DNA of 64,000 bases from positions 25,779,836-25,843,835 of the forward strand of contig NC_049981.1 of NCBI RefSeq assembly GCF_000003815.2, given 5' to 3'. The notes under the pieces were generated by a model. The model worked only from the letters and a program-made list of their open reading frames with translations, ran no database searches and was not told the DNA's origin. The position numbers and the translations under genes are program-made. Positions 46,899-57,879 of the stretch are shown piece by piece. The first letter of the stretch is position 1; each line of letters begins with the position of its first letter. The stretch is from Branchiostoma floridae (taxonomy: Eukaryota; Chordata; Leptocardii; Amphioxiformes; Branchiostomatidae).

Positions 46899-47711
46899 TA
46901 TGGGCTACGTTGCAAGGAAATCGTTCTTTCCCTCTGTGCTTCCTTATTGTCGTTCTGATCAGTATGGAAAATTCGATTGGCACGCAATTTGAGAAACTGA
47001 AACAAAATGGCAGTCAGATGAAACATGTCGTTTCTTCCTACGCTGTAAAATACAATGTAGTTCTCTTTTCACTTTATCGCCGCCTGACATTGTTAAGTAA
47101 ACGCCACTAACAGAGTAACAGACATTCTGTTCAAACAGACAGTTTATTTCATTTTGCCTTCTTAGATAAAATACGCTGGCATCACAATTTGTTGGTCATT
47201 TGCAATACTTAGATTGTCCACAGGACATAAAACGAGGTAATTGGCCATATTAGACAAAATGAAACATGTTCCGTAAGACGGAAATAAGAGATGCTTCATG
47301 TGACATGCTGACAAAATATCATTCATTGCTGATGACACAACAAAGTCTGCTCGTACACGTTTCTTCTTGCATTACTTTGTTTTCAAACTCTACCAAAATG
47401 TTGCTGTTGAATTGCTGGGTGTTCTAATATGAAAGGTGCAAGTATGGACATCGGACCTTCTGGCAAAGCAATATGTAATGCAAATTTTCATGACTTCACC
47501 AAGACGACAACATAAAGTCATAAACCCAGGTACCACTGACCCCTTAATGATGTCATGTGAATTGAAAATAATGAACACTATACCCCAAACAGTCATATTC
47601 ACAATGAGTTGAATTATGTATTGTTCTTAAAATCACACATAACTTTCGTTTGAGTAATATGACTATATGTTGACAAAACTACGTCTTAGCATTTCTTAAT
47701 TTCTTTCCAAA
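46899..47711. other. Convergent 3' spacer
   Basis: About 0.8 kb between the stop of the sialyltransferase (plus) and the stop of the zinc-finger gene (minus). It holds both 3' UTRs. No further feature is supported. Confidence 0.4.
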
Positions 47712-50700
47712 CTAAGAAGACACACCAGCATTTTGTTGGTTCCGTTGGTCCCGACGATAGATGACGTTACCATGCACTGCGCCTGCGTGGTGCATAAGGT
47801 GCCAGGGGCCGTCGAACTCTTCCCAGCATTCCCTGCACAGCCAGCGGCGCGGCATTTCCTGGTCTGGAAAGTAGCGATCATGATATCATGAGTTAGCAAA
47901 TGGAACACGAAATACAACCAAACAGACGAAGAATAACAAAATCCATATGTTACACTTGCCCGCTTTCCCCTTCCATTTAAAAATGATAATAAATTCATGG
48001 AAAGTGCCACAAGTCAATTATCATCTATGGAAGCGATTTGACTGTATTTTTGCAATCAATAAAAAAATATGGCCTATGACGTCAGTATTGCCCGCCATGT
48101 TGCAATGGGTTTTTGAACCAGGAATTTTCCGGCTACACGTGAATTTGTATATAGTTAGGCGTAATCGTGTACGGTGACATCACGTACAAGAATAATCTTT
48201 TTGTACCTGTGACGTTACTTTCAGCACGACGCATGCGCAGTCCTCCAGCTGTACATCTGCAGACGACTTTTTTCCTGCAGCCGCCCGACTTGTGTTTGCG
48301 CATGAGCGCCACAGTCGTGAAGAGCTGCCGACACGTCCCACAAACCAAGATGTCCGACGTTTCTAGAACAAAACATTTAATTCATGTGATCCAAGCATCA
48401 TTATACGAATGTTATATATTTCAACGTATAACATAAGAATAGGTATGAAAATCGTTGTAGTTATTTTGCTTAAACCAGGCGAATATACATATGAATAGTT
48501 TCAATCGGTCGGTAGGTCATAGCTGTGGGACTATTTTTTTTTACAACTGCTTCCCTAAACGAACATACAAAACACATTTTAAGATGGTTTATCTCCGACA
48601 GCATTTACTGCGGAAACCATGAACCTACCGAGTATGGAAAACACATCACTAATGGCGCGGTAGCCCCAATTGACAGTACAGGCTGCTGTGTGTTTAGGAG
48701 TGGGCTTCACGTTCATGTGAGCTAGACAAATTGGGTGTGCTTTGTCCGTTAACTAAGTCATTCATAAAGATGCTTTCATCTGAGATGTACGGTTGTTGGG
48801 GATTTTGAAATATATATACGAGGGACGAACGACCCTAAAGTCACTCTATATCAATCAGTGGAGTCTGTGTTTTTACGACACGCTTTAGTGATGATTAAAA
48901 TGTGCGAGTGTGGTGCTCAGGCCGTTAAGAATTATTCATTCTGTCCAAATCCACGCCACAATGTATTCTACAGTCGTTATTCTACAATTCAGGACCAATT
49001 GGAGGAGAAATGTATTGTAAAGCGATACTGCATGCGCAAACACGTTCTAGTGTCTGTGCATGCAGTATCGCTCGTGCAAACTATTCCTCTCGTGCCAGGC
49101 CCGTTGCCCGTGTACCTCAAGCAGTGACCCCGGTGTATCGTTAGTGCTAGGGGTGGGTACCGGTACAGAAAATTCAGGTCCAAAGGATTAGGTACAGGTC
49201 CGGACCTGAACCTGGACCTGATGCAGTGTGACTAGGGCTGGGTATCGGTACAGCGTACCGGTACAAAACCGGTTTTTCTTATTGGATCGGTCCAGAAAAA
49301 CCGGACCTGAAAAAATTAGGTGGACCGGATGTTGGACCGATTAGAAAATTAACAGATTATTTTATCAGGTTTTCACATGTTTTGGCGCTTGCAGGTGGAA
49401 GAAAATAACAAGAGTGAAGTAGAGTAGAGTTTATAGTAATTTCTACCAAGTTTTACAGCCAATCGTACAGGTGCAGTTAGCGTTGAAGGATTTTAAAACG
49501 CAAGTGTAAGTCTAATACTCCACCAAACAGATCTCTTTGTAGTGAAATGGACCATTGGTATGAATCATACTGCATCAGGTCCAGGTTCAGGTCCGGACCT
49601 GGACCTGATCCTTTGGACCTGAACCGGACCTGGACCTGAATTTTCTGTACCGGTACCCAGCCCTAAGTGTGACACATGCCAATGGTCCATTTCACTACAA
49701 AGAAATGCGTTTGGTTTTATTAGACTCACAGTGGCGTTTTAAAAGCATACAACGCTAACTGCACCTGCACCTGTACCATTGGCCACCATTGGCTGTAAAA
49801 CTTGGTAGAACTCTACTCTACTTCACTCTTGTTATTCTCGTCCATCTGCAAGCGCTAAAACGTGTGAATGCCTGATAAAATAATCTGTTAATTTTCTAAT
49901 CGGTCCAACATCCGGTACACCTAATTTTTTTCAGGTCCTGTTTTTCCCGACCGGTCCAATAAGAAAAACCGGCTTTGTACCGGTGTGACAGCGATCTAGC
50001 CCCCCGCGTTTTCGCCCCCCTTTAGCGTTTTCGCCCCCCCCCCCCCCCAGAGCAGCTGGTAACTACATATTACAGGTGCGCTACCTGGTACTATACTGCA
50101 CCTGGGGAGTAACGTATATGGTGTGTTACCTGGTACCTATATGGCACCTTATTACTGTACCGTAAGAAACTAAGATGTCATACCTCGAAAGTCGATACTA
50201 TATCGTTCGGTGCAAACATGACATTGAAATGAAAAAGACAATTTTTGCAGCTGAGATGGCATAAAAACAGTGCTACTGCGAACGTATCAATCAACACCGT
50301 CTACGGTACACGTCAGGTATATGTTTTCAATTTGTCACAGTGTTTTCTTTCTTGTGCTGGAAACATTTCCAAAGCACTAACAAAAACACACGTGAATAAT
50401 AGTTTCTCATTATAAACACTATCTACGCGCAAGTTGATAGAGCTGTTGCTAAATGCTACACAAACACTGGTAAAGTACCAGTCTTAAGAAACACGGGTAA
50501 ATGCATCAGTTCCTAAATACTAGAAAAAACAGTCATGTTGGAGGTGAAGATATCCCTTGGCCAGGTGCATATACCAAAATGTGCGTTATTCTGATTAATA
50601 CCTAATATTTGCATAATTAATAAAGACATTACATAGTTCTTTTGTGGTCACTTCATGGTAGAGACTTCATATTGGAGATATATAGGTTGCTTGAGGACAG

Positions 50701-53700
50701 GTGAATACAATGACATACATCTTATGTCAAGACTCAGGTATATGCAATAATGGGAATACAAGGGACCCAACCCTCCTTGTCTGAAACAAGTTCAACTATC
50801 TTATTATCATGTAATTACGTTAATATTGATACTATGAATGGAGTTATGTATCAAACTCGTGTACTTATATCATTCTGAAACTGCATTTTGTGATTTATAC
50901 CAATCAACTTCTAAAATGTCATGTAAACCCGTTTTTTTGGGGGGGGCGAAATCGCTAAAGGGGGGCGAGGTAGGGGGGCGAGATCACTAACCGGGGAGGG
51001 CGAGATCGCTAGTGATTTCGCCCCGGGGGGGCGAGATCACGGGGGGGGGCGAAATCGCTGTCACACCGGTACGCTGAACCGATACCCAGCCATAGTTAGT
51101 GCTTTGCGGCGGTCAGCGAATCGAATACTCCCCTTCCAGCTTTTGGAGGAACAGTTACCAGCAGCCAATTTTTTTTTTTTATTTTGCTTTTTGTACAGAC
51201 TGGGACAATGTGGCACTGCACTCAAGTTTTGTAACTTATATTAACAGTGCCACATACACGGTACAGACAGAAGGTACCCATTTTTACACCTGGGTGAGGA
51301 AGGTCGTGTAAAGTGTCTTTCCCAAGGGCACAACGTCGGGGCGGGGCACGGTGGGGATCGAACTCAGGACCTCTAGGTTCCGAGCCGAACGCTCTACCAG
51401 TTACGCCACGCCCGACGCCACATGCAGCCAATTGCAATCGGGTCGGCGTTTCTGGTCAACAGGCATCGTGATTGGCTGGCGTATTCCCCACCAACAAGAA
51501 AAGGGGTATCCAATTGCCCAGAAAGAGATCGCTACATGCCAAGTGCAAACTGTAACACACTTGGGTCATTTTGTGCACTACTCCAGATACCTCTATACAG
51601 ACGGTGGTAAGGTCCCACTGTTCAGACGTAAATTTGATGCTTGCGTAATAAGATATGGAATTACCTGCGCGGCTGCGCCCATGCCTCATGCCCCTCAGAA
51701 ATGAACAAACTTTATTCGGTGGACACGTGAGTACCAGCGTTCCCATACATCCTCAATACTGCTATTCTATCAGGGTTGAAGTCTGCCATCGCCGAATGCC
51801 TTCTGACATGTAGCTGATCAGTTAAACCAACTAACCGTACAATCAAGAACAAAATCAACCAGCCAAACATCCAGCTTAGCAACCAATCCATGAAGCGACA
51901 AGCAACCATCCAACTAACCAACTTACCAACCTACCCACTAAGCAACCAGCCAACCAACCAATTTATTTTACACCCACGCACATGAACACTTAGCCACTCA
52001 CTTCTGCTTCACGGCGAAATGATTTTAATGATCTGCGAGTAACCACTGTCGACTCTTAACGACATACATGTATAGGAGCTTTTCATTTCTTTTACGGCTT
52101 AAAAGTATAAAAAGGGCGAGTCCGTCGTTAGAGTCAGAGTTGTAAGGGCTTGAGTTATAGGCCTGATGGTCCATAGAAAATGGTGCAGACCCGTTATGAA
52201 GATGACATGTTCTGCGTCACGAGTGCCCCCCCTCCCCTCACACACCAACCACTGAATGACAACCGCTGAGCAAAAAATTTCGGATCTGTAAGACCAATTG
52301 AAAATGATCGTTGATTTAAAAAGAGAACACAAAAACTCTTATTAAATATACTTATTTCTCAATGAAATTAATATGACATTTATACGAGCGTAGTGAGATC
52401 GCAGAGAAAGTAGCCTGTCCGAGATCTCAGTTCAGAAGTGATGTTTTCGTGTATTAGTGGCTTTTTATTGCACAATCCAATTGCATTTCTTCTGTATTAG
52501 GATGTGCTTAGAAGAGTTAGCGAGCCAGTCTCGTGGTTTTGAAGTTTGCAGTCCCCAATAATAAAGGTGCCGTGCGACCCCTTCTCCAGCTTTCATCTCA
52601 CGGCTCATAAATATCCAGATCTCGCGTTGGAACGGATATGCGGCCGTCCGTGTAAATCTGAAATGAAGGCTAGGGAGTGTGCGGGTTTGAGCAAGGGCAT
52701 CTAGGGGATTTTAATGCTACTCGTTTACCATCTGACAAAGAGATACAGCATAGTATGAAATAGTTTAACTGTTTTCAAACACAAAAGGATTACACTCTCC
52801 TAACTTGACCAGTTCTGTGGTCGTCTTCAGGATACCCCGGGACCTGCTTCGTTTACGTGAATAAGACAAGAGGACCGGTGGAAAACTCGGGGTCGGTCAG
52901 AGAGTTAAATTAAAAAATCCGAAATCACCACCAGGGAAATCGGCGAAAAAGACGCATTTGCAAAGACGTCCTTTTAACCTTTTAACGTTTGTTGCAAACG
53001 TTAACGCAATGGCCGGATAACTCTTCTTGCAAATTATTTGGACAATTTCTACTATTTAGTATTTTTCCAGCAACGTAACTCGAGGAATCTGGCAAAAACT
53101 ATCTGATCTCGGCTGTTATACTATCTGTACATGCATTTGTTCACTTATCCCCTTCGTGAGCGGCACACTGAGAGAAGCATGAAGCAATCCCGGACTTTCC
53201 TATTTAGGGGCTGATCCCAGGGGAATGTCTCAGTCGTCGTTTTCCAAATGGTTTCTCCGATATTCAATTACCCCGACCTGTATGGACTACCGGGGTGGTC
53301 ATCAGTCAGACTTTACAAGTGGTCTTTATGTACGGGCTAACCCTACCGTAAACTCAACCTGTACGGCGTGCTTAATGATACACCTTATACCAAATATACA
53401 TGGTGATACATGCACAGGTATTATATGTACATCATACAGTACATGTGTGCACAGACGGTCAATCCGTGTATTAATGTCAAAGTCCAACAGAAGACAAAGA
53501 AGCTAAAGAGTCAAGGACATCGCGTCTGTGTTAAGTCTTAGAGTTAGCGAGAGTATATAGCAGCGATTTTTCTCGTGAATGTATTGCCTCATCGATATCC
53601 GATCGACTACCGAGATGTCGTCAGTAGTAAGTATATCTAGTGTTACAGAGAGAGAGAGAGAAATAGAAAGAGGTGTACTTAGACACAAAGAGTAAAGAGA

Positions 53701-53933
53701 TATTCTGAGCGACATACAGCTAGAAAAAACAAACAATACATGTACTTGAGGATGAAGTCCAATCTACTTACCATTATTTATGGCCTGTTCCTGAATGTTT
53801 CCTATCCGTTCGGCTGAAGGGTTTGAAGAGCCATCATCAGGTGTTGGTTGTGTTTCACGGCACGATCCGGCAGCGGAGGCGACTCCTCTCAGTCTTCTTA
53901 CCTCACGATCGATGCTGTTCAATAAGGAAAGCA
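47712..53933 (-). CDS. Two-zinc-finger protein, 5' end not found
   Basis: Three linked exons, 53933-53772, 48362-48207 and 47863-47712, join with consistent phase 1 boundaries to 156 residues and a TAG stop. The N-terminal part has a short helix-like LSLLNSIDREVRRLRG. A first finger, CGTC then KHKSGGC (C-x2-C-x12-H-x4-C), is followed by a Cys/Arg-rich CRKKVVCRC. A second is CREC...HHAGAVH (C-x2-C-x12-H-x4-H). The first exon shown begins with two bases of a split codon, so at least one upstream exon with the start codon is missing from the model. The intron between the first two exons is 5.4 kb and full of repeats. The role is unknown; small paired fingers of this type may bind nucleic acid or protein. 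Confidence 0.72.
49021..49072. repeat. 52-nt hairpin-forming inverted repeat
   Basis: Arms of 23 nt (beginning AGCGATACTGCATGC) pair with two mismatches across a 6-nt GTTCTA loop. It is in the long intron of the zinc-finger gene. This could be a transposon palindrome or a small hairpin RNA; the sequence cannot tell them apart. Confidence 0.7.
49148..51096. mobile_element. Compound foldback element with GGGCTGGGTATCGGTAC ends
   Basis: Outer ends are inverted: ctagggctgggtatcggtac (49229) and accgatacccagccatag (51078-51095). The 49229-49560 segment reappears inverted at 49670-49985, with a different family end (aattttctgtaccggtac, then ccagccc) as the loop at 49561-49668; the partner of that end is at 49148-49228. 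So parts of two related families are interleaved. Rich in CCGGT and GGTCC words. No coding frame. Confidence 0.72.
49984..51067. mobile_element. Element inserted in the right arm of the compound foldback
   Basis: Begins gtgacagcgatctagcccc, ends ggggcgaaatcgctgtcac, and interrupts a GTACCGGTACGCTG stretch whose intact form is on the left arm. The flanking accggt on both sides fits a short target duplication. The ends are C- and G-homopolymer rich (cgccccccc runs), the middle AT-rich. Length about 1.08 kb. Confidence 0.7.
51270..51418 (-). mobile_element. tRNA-derived SINE
   Basis: On the minus strand, 51413-51343 folds as a tRNA-like head: A box TGGCGTAACTGG, B box GAGTTCGATCCCC, acceptor pairing with two wobbles, and an anticodon-loop triplet CGG (Pro-like). 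A fixed body follows: gttgtgcccttgggaaagac, then actttacacgac and ccaggtgtaaaaatgggtac. Three decayed relatives occur in this window. The poor anticodon stem and attached body argue for a SINE rather than a working tRNA gene. Confidence 0.75.
51419..53771. other. Intronic stretch without recognised genes
   Basis: Within the 5.4-kb intron of the zinc-finger gene. A degenerate CCAA-rich repeat runs at 51850-51965. No supported exon. Confidence 0.45.
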
Positions 53934-55845
53934 CTGAACATATGACTTCTAAACTAATTGATCATTTAAACTATGGTACGTCCGGTTCATATACGTGCGG
54001 TAGATAGACATGTATTTCACGTTCGGTTTTACGAATTTCATTCGCCGCCGGCTGGCTCATGCAGATGGGAGAGCGATAGATTGAAGATGTTAAGGTTCTT
54101 GGTTCCATTCCGACTGTGGCATTTAAATTTTGTTTCTGATAAGATTACACCCCCTCCCCCTCACTGAATGATGGTATGGTAAAGATGTCTCGTCAATAGA
54201 CTCCCTCACTTTAAATGCAGTAAAAGAAATTAAAGCAGGTAAATGCATGAAATACCACTAAGACATGGACATTTCGTACGTCAAAATGGTTGATCTGGTC
54301 TGGTCTGACAAGGTAATATAAAAGAGAGACAGAAGAGCTACAGTACAAGAGATCCATAAGAAATTCCTCGTTTTTACGTTCTTGGTACTCTCAGTGAACG
54401 TGTGTACGATAATGTCATCAACTATAATAGTTCCCATCGCACACAGTACTCTTCTGGTGAGACAGGAAGTATACGTATACAGGCAGGAAGTATACGTATA
54501 CAGAAAGGAAGTATATGGATACCTGTAAGGTGTATCCCTGCCAGCCCGCCCAGCCCCACGGACCGCTCCCGGCATGGTTCGCCTCTGACTACCACAAGAC
54601 GTCACGGATTCCATCGGCGTCAGGCCGGCGCCAGGGACCGGTCATTGTTGTCTTGGCTGTGGGCAAATAGCCATAGGGCAGATTACACTGTCAGCTCTGG
54701 TTTCTCATCTCACCCGTTCCTTAGTGTAACAGTTGACTATTTGACCGTTGTGGCATCGCAGAAGATCTGGCAACCAGTGTTTCTCCACAGTTCTCGGTTT
54801 TCTCTGACATTATCATTAAACCTTTTCCTTACTCATTGAAAACCCTTCCGTTCATTATAGGTTTTCGCTCGTCCCGATGGCCGTTTCTTTCCTTTCCTGT
54901 GGTTAGGAGGTCTTCAGCCTGGTCTTAGGAGACTATGCATGGTAAGATACACTGAAATAATAAGTCACTAATCCAGGTTTCCATCTAAAGATCTACAATG
55001 GTTTAGTCAATAACCTTCCAAAATGGTGATTGGCCCGTTGAAACCCAAGAAACGCTGGAAGTTCTCAACACAGCCTAGTTTTGCCCCCACTTCTTTTTAT
55101 ATCATCCCGCACTGTGAATACCAGACCACACAGTTACATGTATATCCTTATGCAAACAAACTTGTGGACTGAACGAATTTTGACCAAACTGCGAAGGTTT
55201 AGTCAGCTTACGAGTACCTGTTCCTTCTATTCAAACGTACTCAAATTGGACGAACATTTTCAAGGAAAATAAATTCAAGGATGTTATGTACGCACTATAA
55301 CCATTTCCCATTTATATTATTTGGGGCTCTTTATTTTTACGCAACCGTTCACAGACCTTCTGGCTAACTGGCGGTTTCTGTGAGTTTTGGAACTGCTTTG
55401 CGCTGTCTTCTTTTCGCCCCTGCTTTGTGGGTTAGGTTTGACAACATGCATATTCGATACGAATACAGGCGGCAAAGCAGACCCAAAAGCCATTGCAAAA
55501 CCGACATCCATTCAAAGGGTCTTCTTCTGCAGGCTAGGGCCAGAGATGCTGAATGCCGAATCAAGGTGCGACATTATGTGTTTGGATTCGCCATTCTTAT
55601 AGGGGGCGCTCGTACTCAGCCCTTTTTTGAAACGCTACATTCCCAAAGTTATTCCGTTATGTAATGAATCTGTGATCAACACAAATAAACACTGATAACG
55701 CAGTAGTTTAAGGAAGCAATGCATCTGTATCTATATAGCCGGTATAACCGCCCTTCGGCGTAACACACCAGCTTCACAGGCACGCGGCGCGGCAGCAGCT
55801 GGTCATATTACACTGTAGGACCCGTCACACCTAACTTTTGCACAT
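53934..55845. other. Region upstream of the zinc-finger exons
   Basis: It should contain the missing 5' exon(s) and promoter of the zinc-finger gene. I found no ATG-led frame ending in a donor of the required phase. A short tandem repeat of the word ggaagtatacgtatacag (about three units, the last diverged) lies at 54465-54520. One unit of the repeat seen at 20818-21062 lies at 55724-55775. Confidence 0.45.
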
Positions 55846-56500
55846 CTATCTGCAGGCGTTCTTTATTTTAAATTTGAAACTATCCAGAGATGATGCCCCT
55901 ATTGTGCTTGGTGATAACATATTCCACTCTACGATAGTTCTGGGAAAATACGAATTTTTGAACACATCAATCCTAGGTTGGTAACTCGTGTACTTGAAGT
56001 CATGGCTGTTTCTTGTTCTTTTTTCTGATCTGTTTTGATCTGTAGATCTGTTTTCATTTTGGTAACACTAGCATCCCTGTTGTAGTTGTTTGTACAGAAT
56101 GTGGCAGCTTTGTTCTGTACCCTTTCAAGTTTATCTTTGTCTATCTTTGTATACGGATCTCAAACTGTTGCAGCATATTCAAAGTTAGGTCTTACCAGTG
56201 ATGTGTACGCAAGTGATTTTACCCTGGCTGGGCATGCCCACAAGTTGCGTTTGATCACTCCCAATGTCTGTTCAGCCTTAGTTGTTATTTTGTTAACATG
56301 GACACTCCACTTCAGCCCAGTTGTTAACGTAACACCTAGGTATGGGTGGCTTTTTGTGGTTGCTATTGTCTGACCACAAAACTGGTAAGGGGACACATTT
56401 GGTGTGCGTTTGTTCGTTATGCGCATGATGTAGCACTTATCAGGCTTGAACTGCATAAGCCATTTCCTTTACCATTCTTCCAGGGTGCTCAGATCTGGTT
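55846..56500 (-). pseudogene. LINE reverse transcriptase C-terminal remnant
   Basis: Read on the minus strand: FKPDKCYIMRITNKR, HPYLGVTLTTGLKW, VKSLAYTSLVRPNFEYAATV, then DPYTKIDKDKLERVQNKAA and a late FPRTIVEWNMLSPSTIGAS ending in a stop at 55846. In-frame stops replace two expected codons (the TGG of V-W-DPY near 56160 and a codon just before the KWLMQFKP segment near 56480), and a deletion or frameshift lies between. It is a dead 5'-truncated copy. It belongs to a different family from the LINE at 34690-36119. Confidence 0.85.
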
Positions 56501-57039
56501 GAGCACCCTGTGGTTTTGTGGCCGGGTTAAGACTGTTAACATGGATTCTAACAGACCGGCATCGTGCTTGTTTCACCCTTCAAAACTTATTTCTTTACCT
56601 GGCCATGTTTGACTGTGTACGTGATGTACATGTCTGTTACCTTGTGAAAATCAGTGAGAAAACACATTCGACAGAATCGGCGAGAAATTCACAACAATGC
56701 CGATTTCGTGTTGTTGCGCTCGTTAACCATCAAAATTATAAATAGTACTCACGTCCTAGAAGTAGAGACAGGGATTACGCGCAATAGAACTTTTAAATTC
56801 TGTACGCCTGATGCGATGGAAGACGAGACATATTGACTCAAATTTTTCATATAACCACCATAAAAACCGCATTGTTTAAATAAGTCATTATTAAAGACAC
56901 TCCTGCTAATATCATCGATTCAATCTATCATAGAAAATGTGGGACATATCATATTCAACTGTTTTAAAAGAAGTCAAACCCCGCAGTAGTAATGTAGGTT
57001 TTAGAATCGTATTCGATATTCTGTATGTACATACAATCA

Positions 57040-57167
57040 GTTAAGCTTTGTATGTTAGAATGTAGATTATTTACACGTTTTCAATCACTTGATGTATTTC
57101 ATTTTGTTCACTTGCGATTAGCCCCATGGGCATGAACTTGCAATAAAACATTTATTATTATTAAATA
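57040..57167 (+). mobile_element. LINE 3' end with (ATT)n tail
   Basis: ttgcgattagccccatgggc, then aacttgcaataaaac, then tattattatta. A related tail (ttgcgattcagcccttgggc) is at 61111-61131, after the LINE remnant at 57880-60540, supporting a common 3' UTR. Confidence 0.55.
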
Positions 57168-57879
57168 CTCCAACTTAACCGCATTCACAAACGAATAAAG
57201 GGTCACTTTTCTCTTGAAATCACTGAACCCACAAATTAAGAAATCGTACTTTCCGTCTTCCTATGCTTAAAATGTCCAAAAGTCAAACCAATGTGTCTAG
57301 ATATAGCCATCACTAGTATTTTTTTAGTATTATGTTTACGATGATATCAATCAACCGTCCACGGTCACATTTATGTCTCCCAATATGTTTCTATTTTGTA
57401 CTTGTGAACTTGCAGTTTATCTTTATTTGGGCCTAGCAAATATTTATGCAGACTTTGATAAAATATAAAGAACTGAAAACATATTTTTCAAATGGGGTTA
57501 AAAATATGACATAGAGATATGACATTGTCACGATTCGTCGCGCGTTTCGTGGGTACGACGTCCTTAAAACCGCAGGATCTAGAAGTGACTGACTGTGCGT
57601 GCGTGCGCATGTCAATCTTGTTGTGTGCAGTTCCTTTCAAGATACTCGCCTGTTGCGTCAGTGTCTGCAGGCGGTCCACTGCAGACACAGCGGGGCTTTG
57701 TACACTTGCGGTTTGAATAGATATTGTTCTGACGTGCTACGTGTATGACGTTACATATGCACGGGAGCATTGTCGAGCGGGGTGGTTTTAGTATTGGTGT
57801 TTGACAGAATCCTCAAAAGCGATATAGACGCCAAATTCTAACGCAGACATCTTTATGTCTACAATTATGGTTACAGTCG
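57168..57879. other. No feature recognised
   Basis: About 0.7 kb of AT-rich sequence without supported coding or repeat structure. Confidence 0.4.

Noticed and set aside
51343-51413. Functional tRNA-Pro gene
   Set aside because: The anticodon stem has a mismatch and G-U pairs, and the head is fused to a repeated SINE body with other decayed copies.
52100-52130. TATA box promoter (gtataaaaaggg)
   Set aside because: A good TATA-like word, but no coding or spliced exon follows on that strand, and it lies in an intron.
53225-53506. 93-codon open frame
   Set aside because: No recognisable domain, intronic position on the antisense strand, and codon use like random AT-rich DNA.
54537-54614. Minus-strand MESVTSCGSQRRT frame as first exon of the zinc-finger gene
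   Set aside because: Its donor would end in phase 2, but the next exon needs a phase 1 partner.
54402-54839. 145-codon open frame as a gene
   Set aside because: It starts in a short tandem repeat, has low-complexity composition and no splice support or family match.
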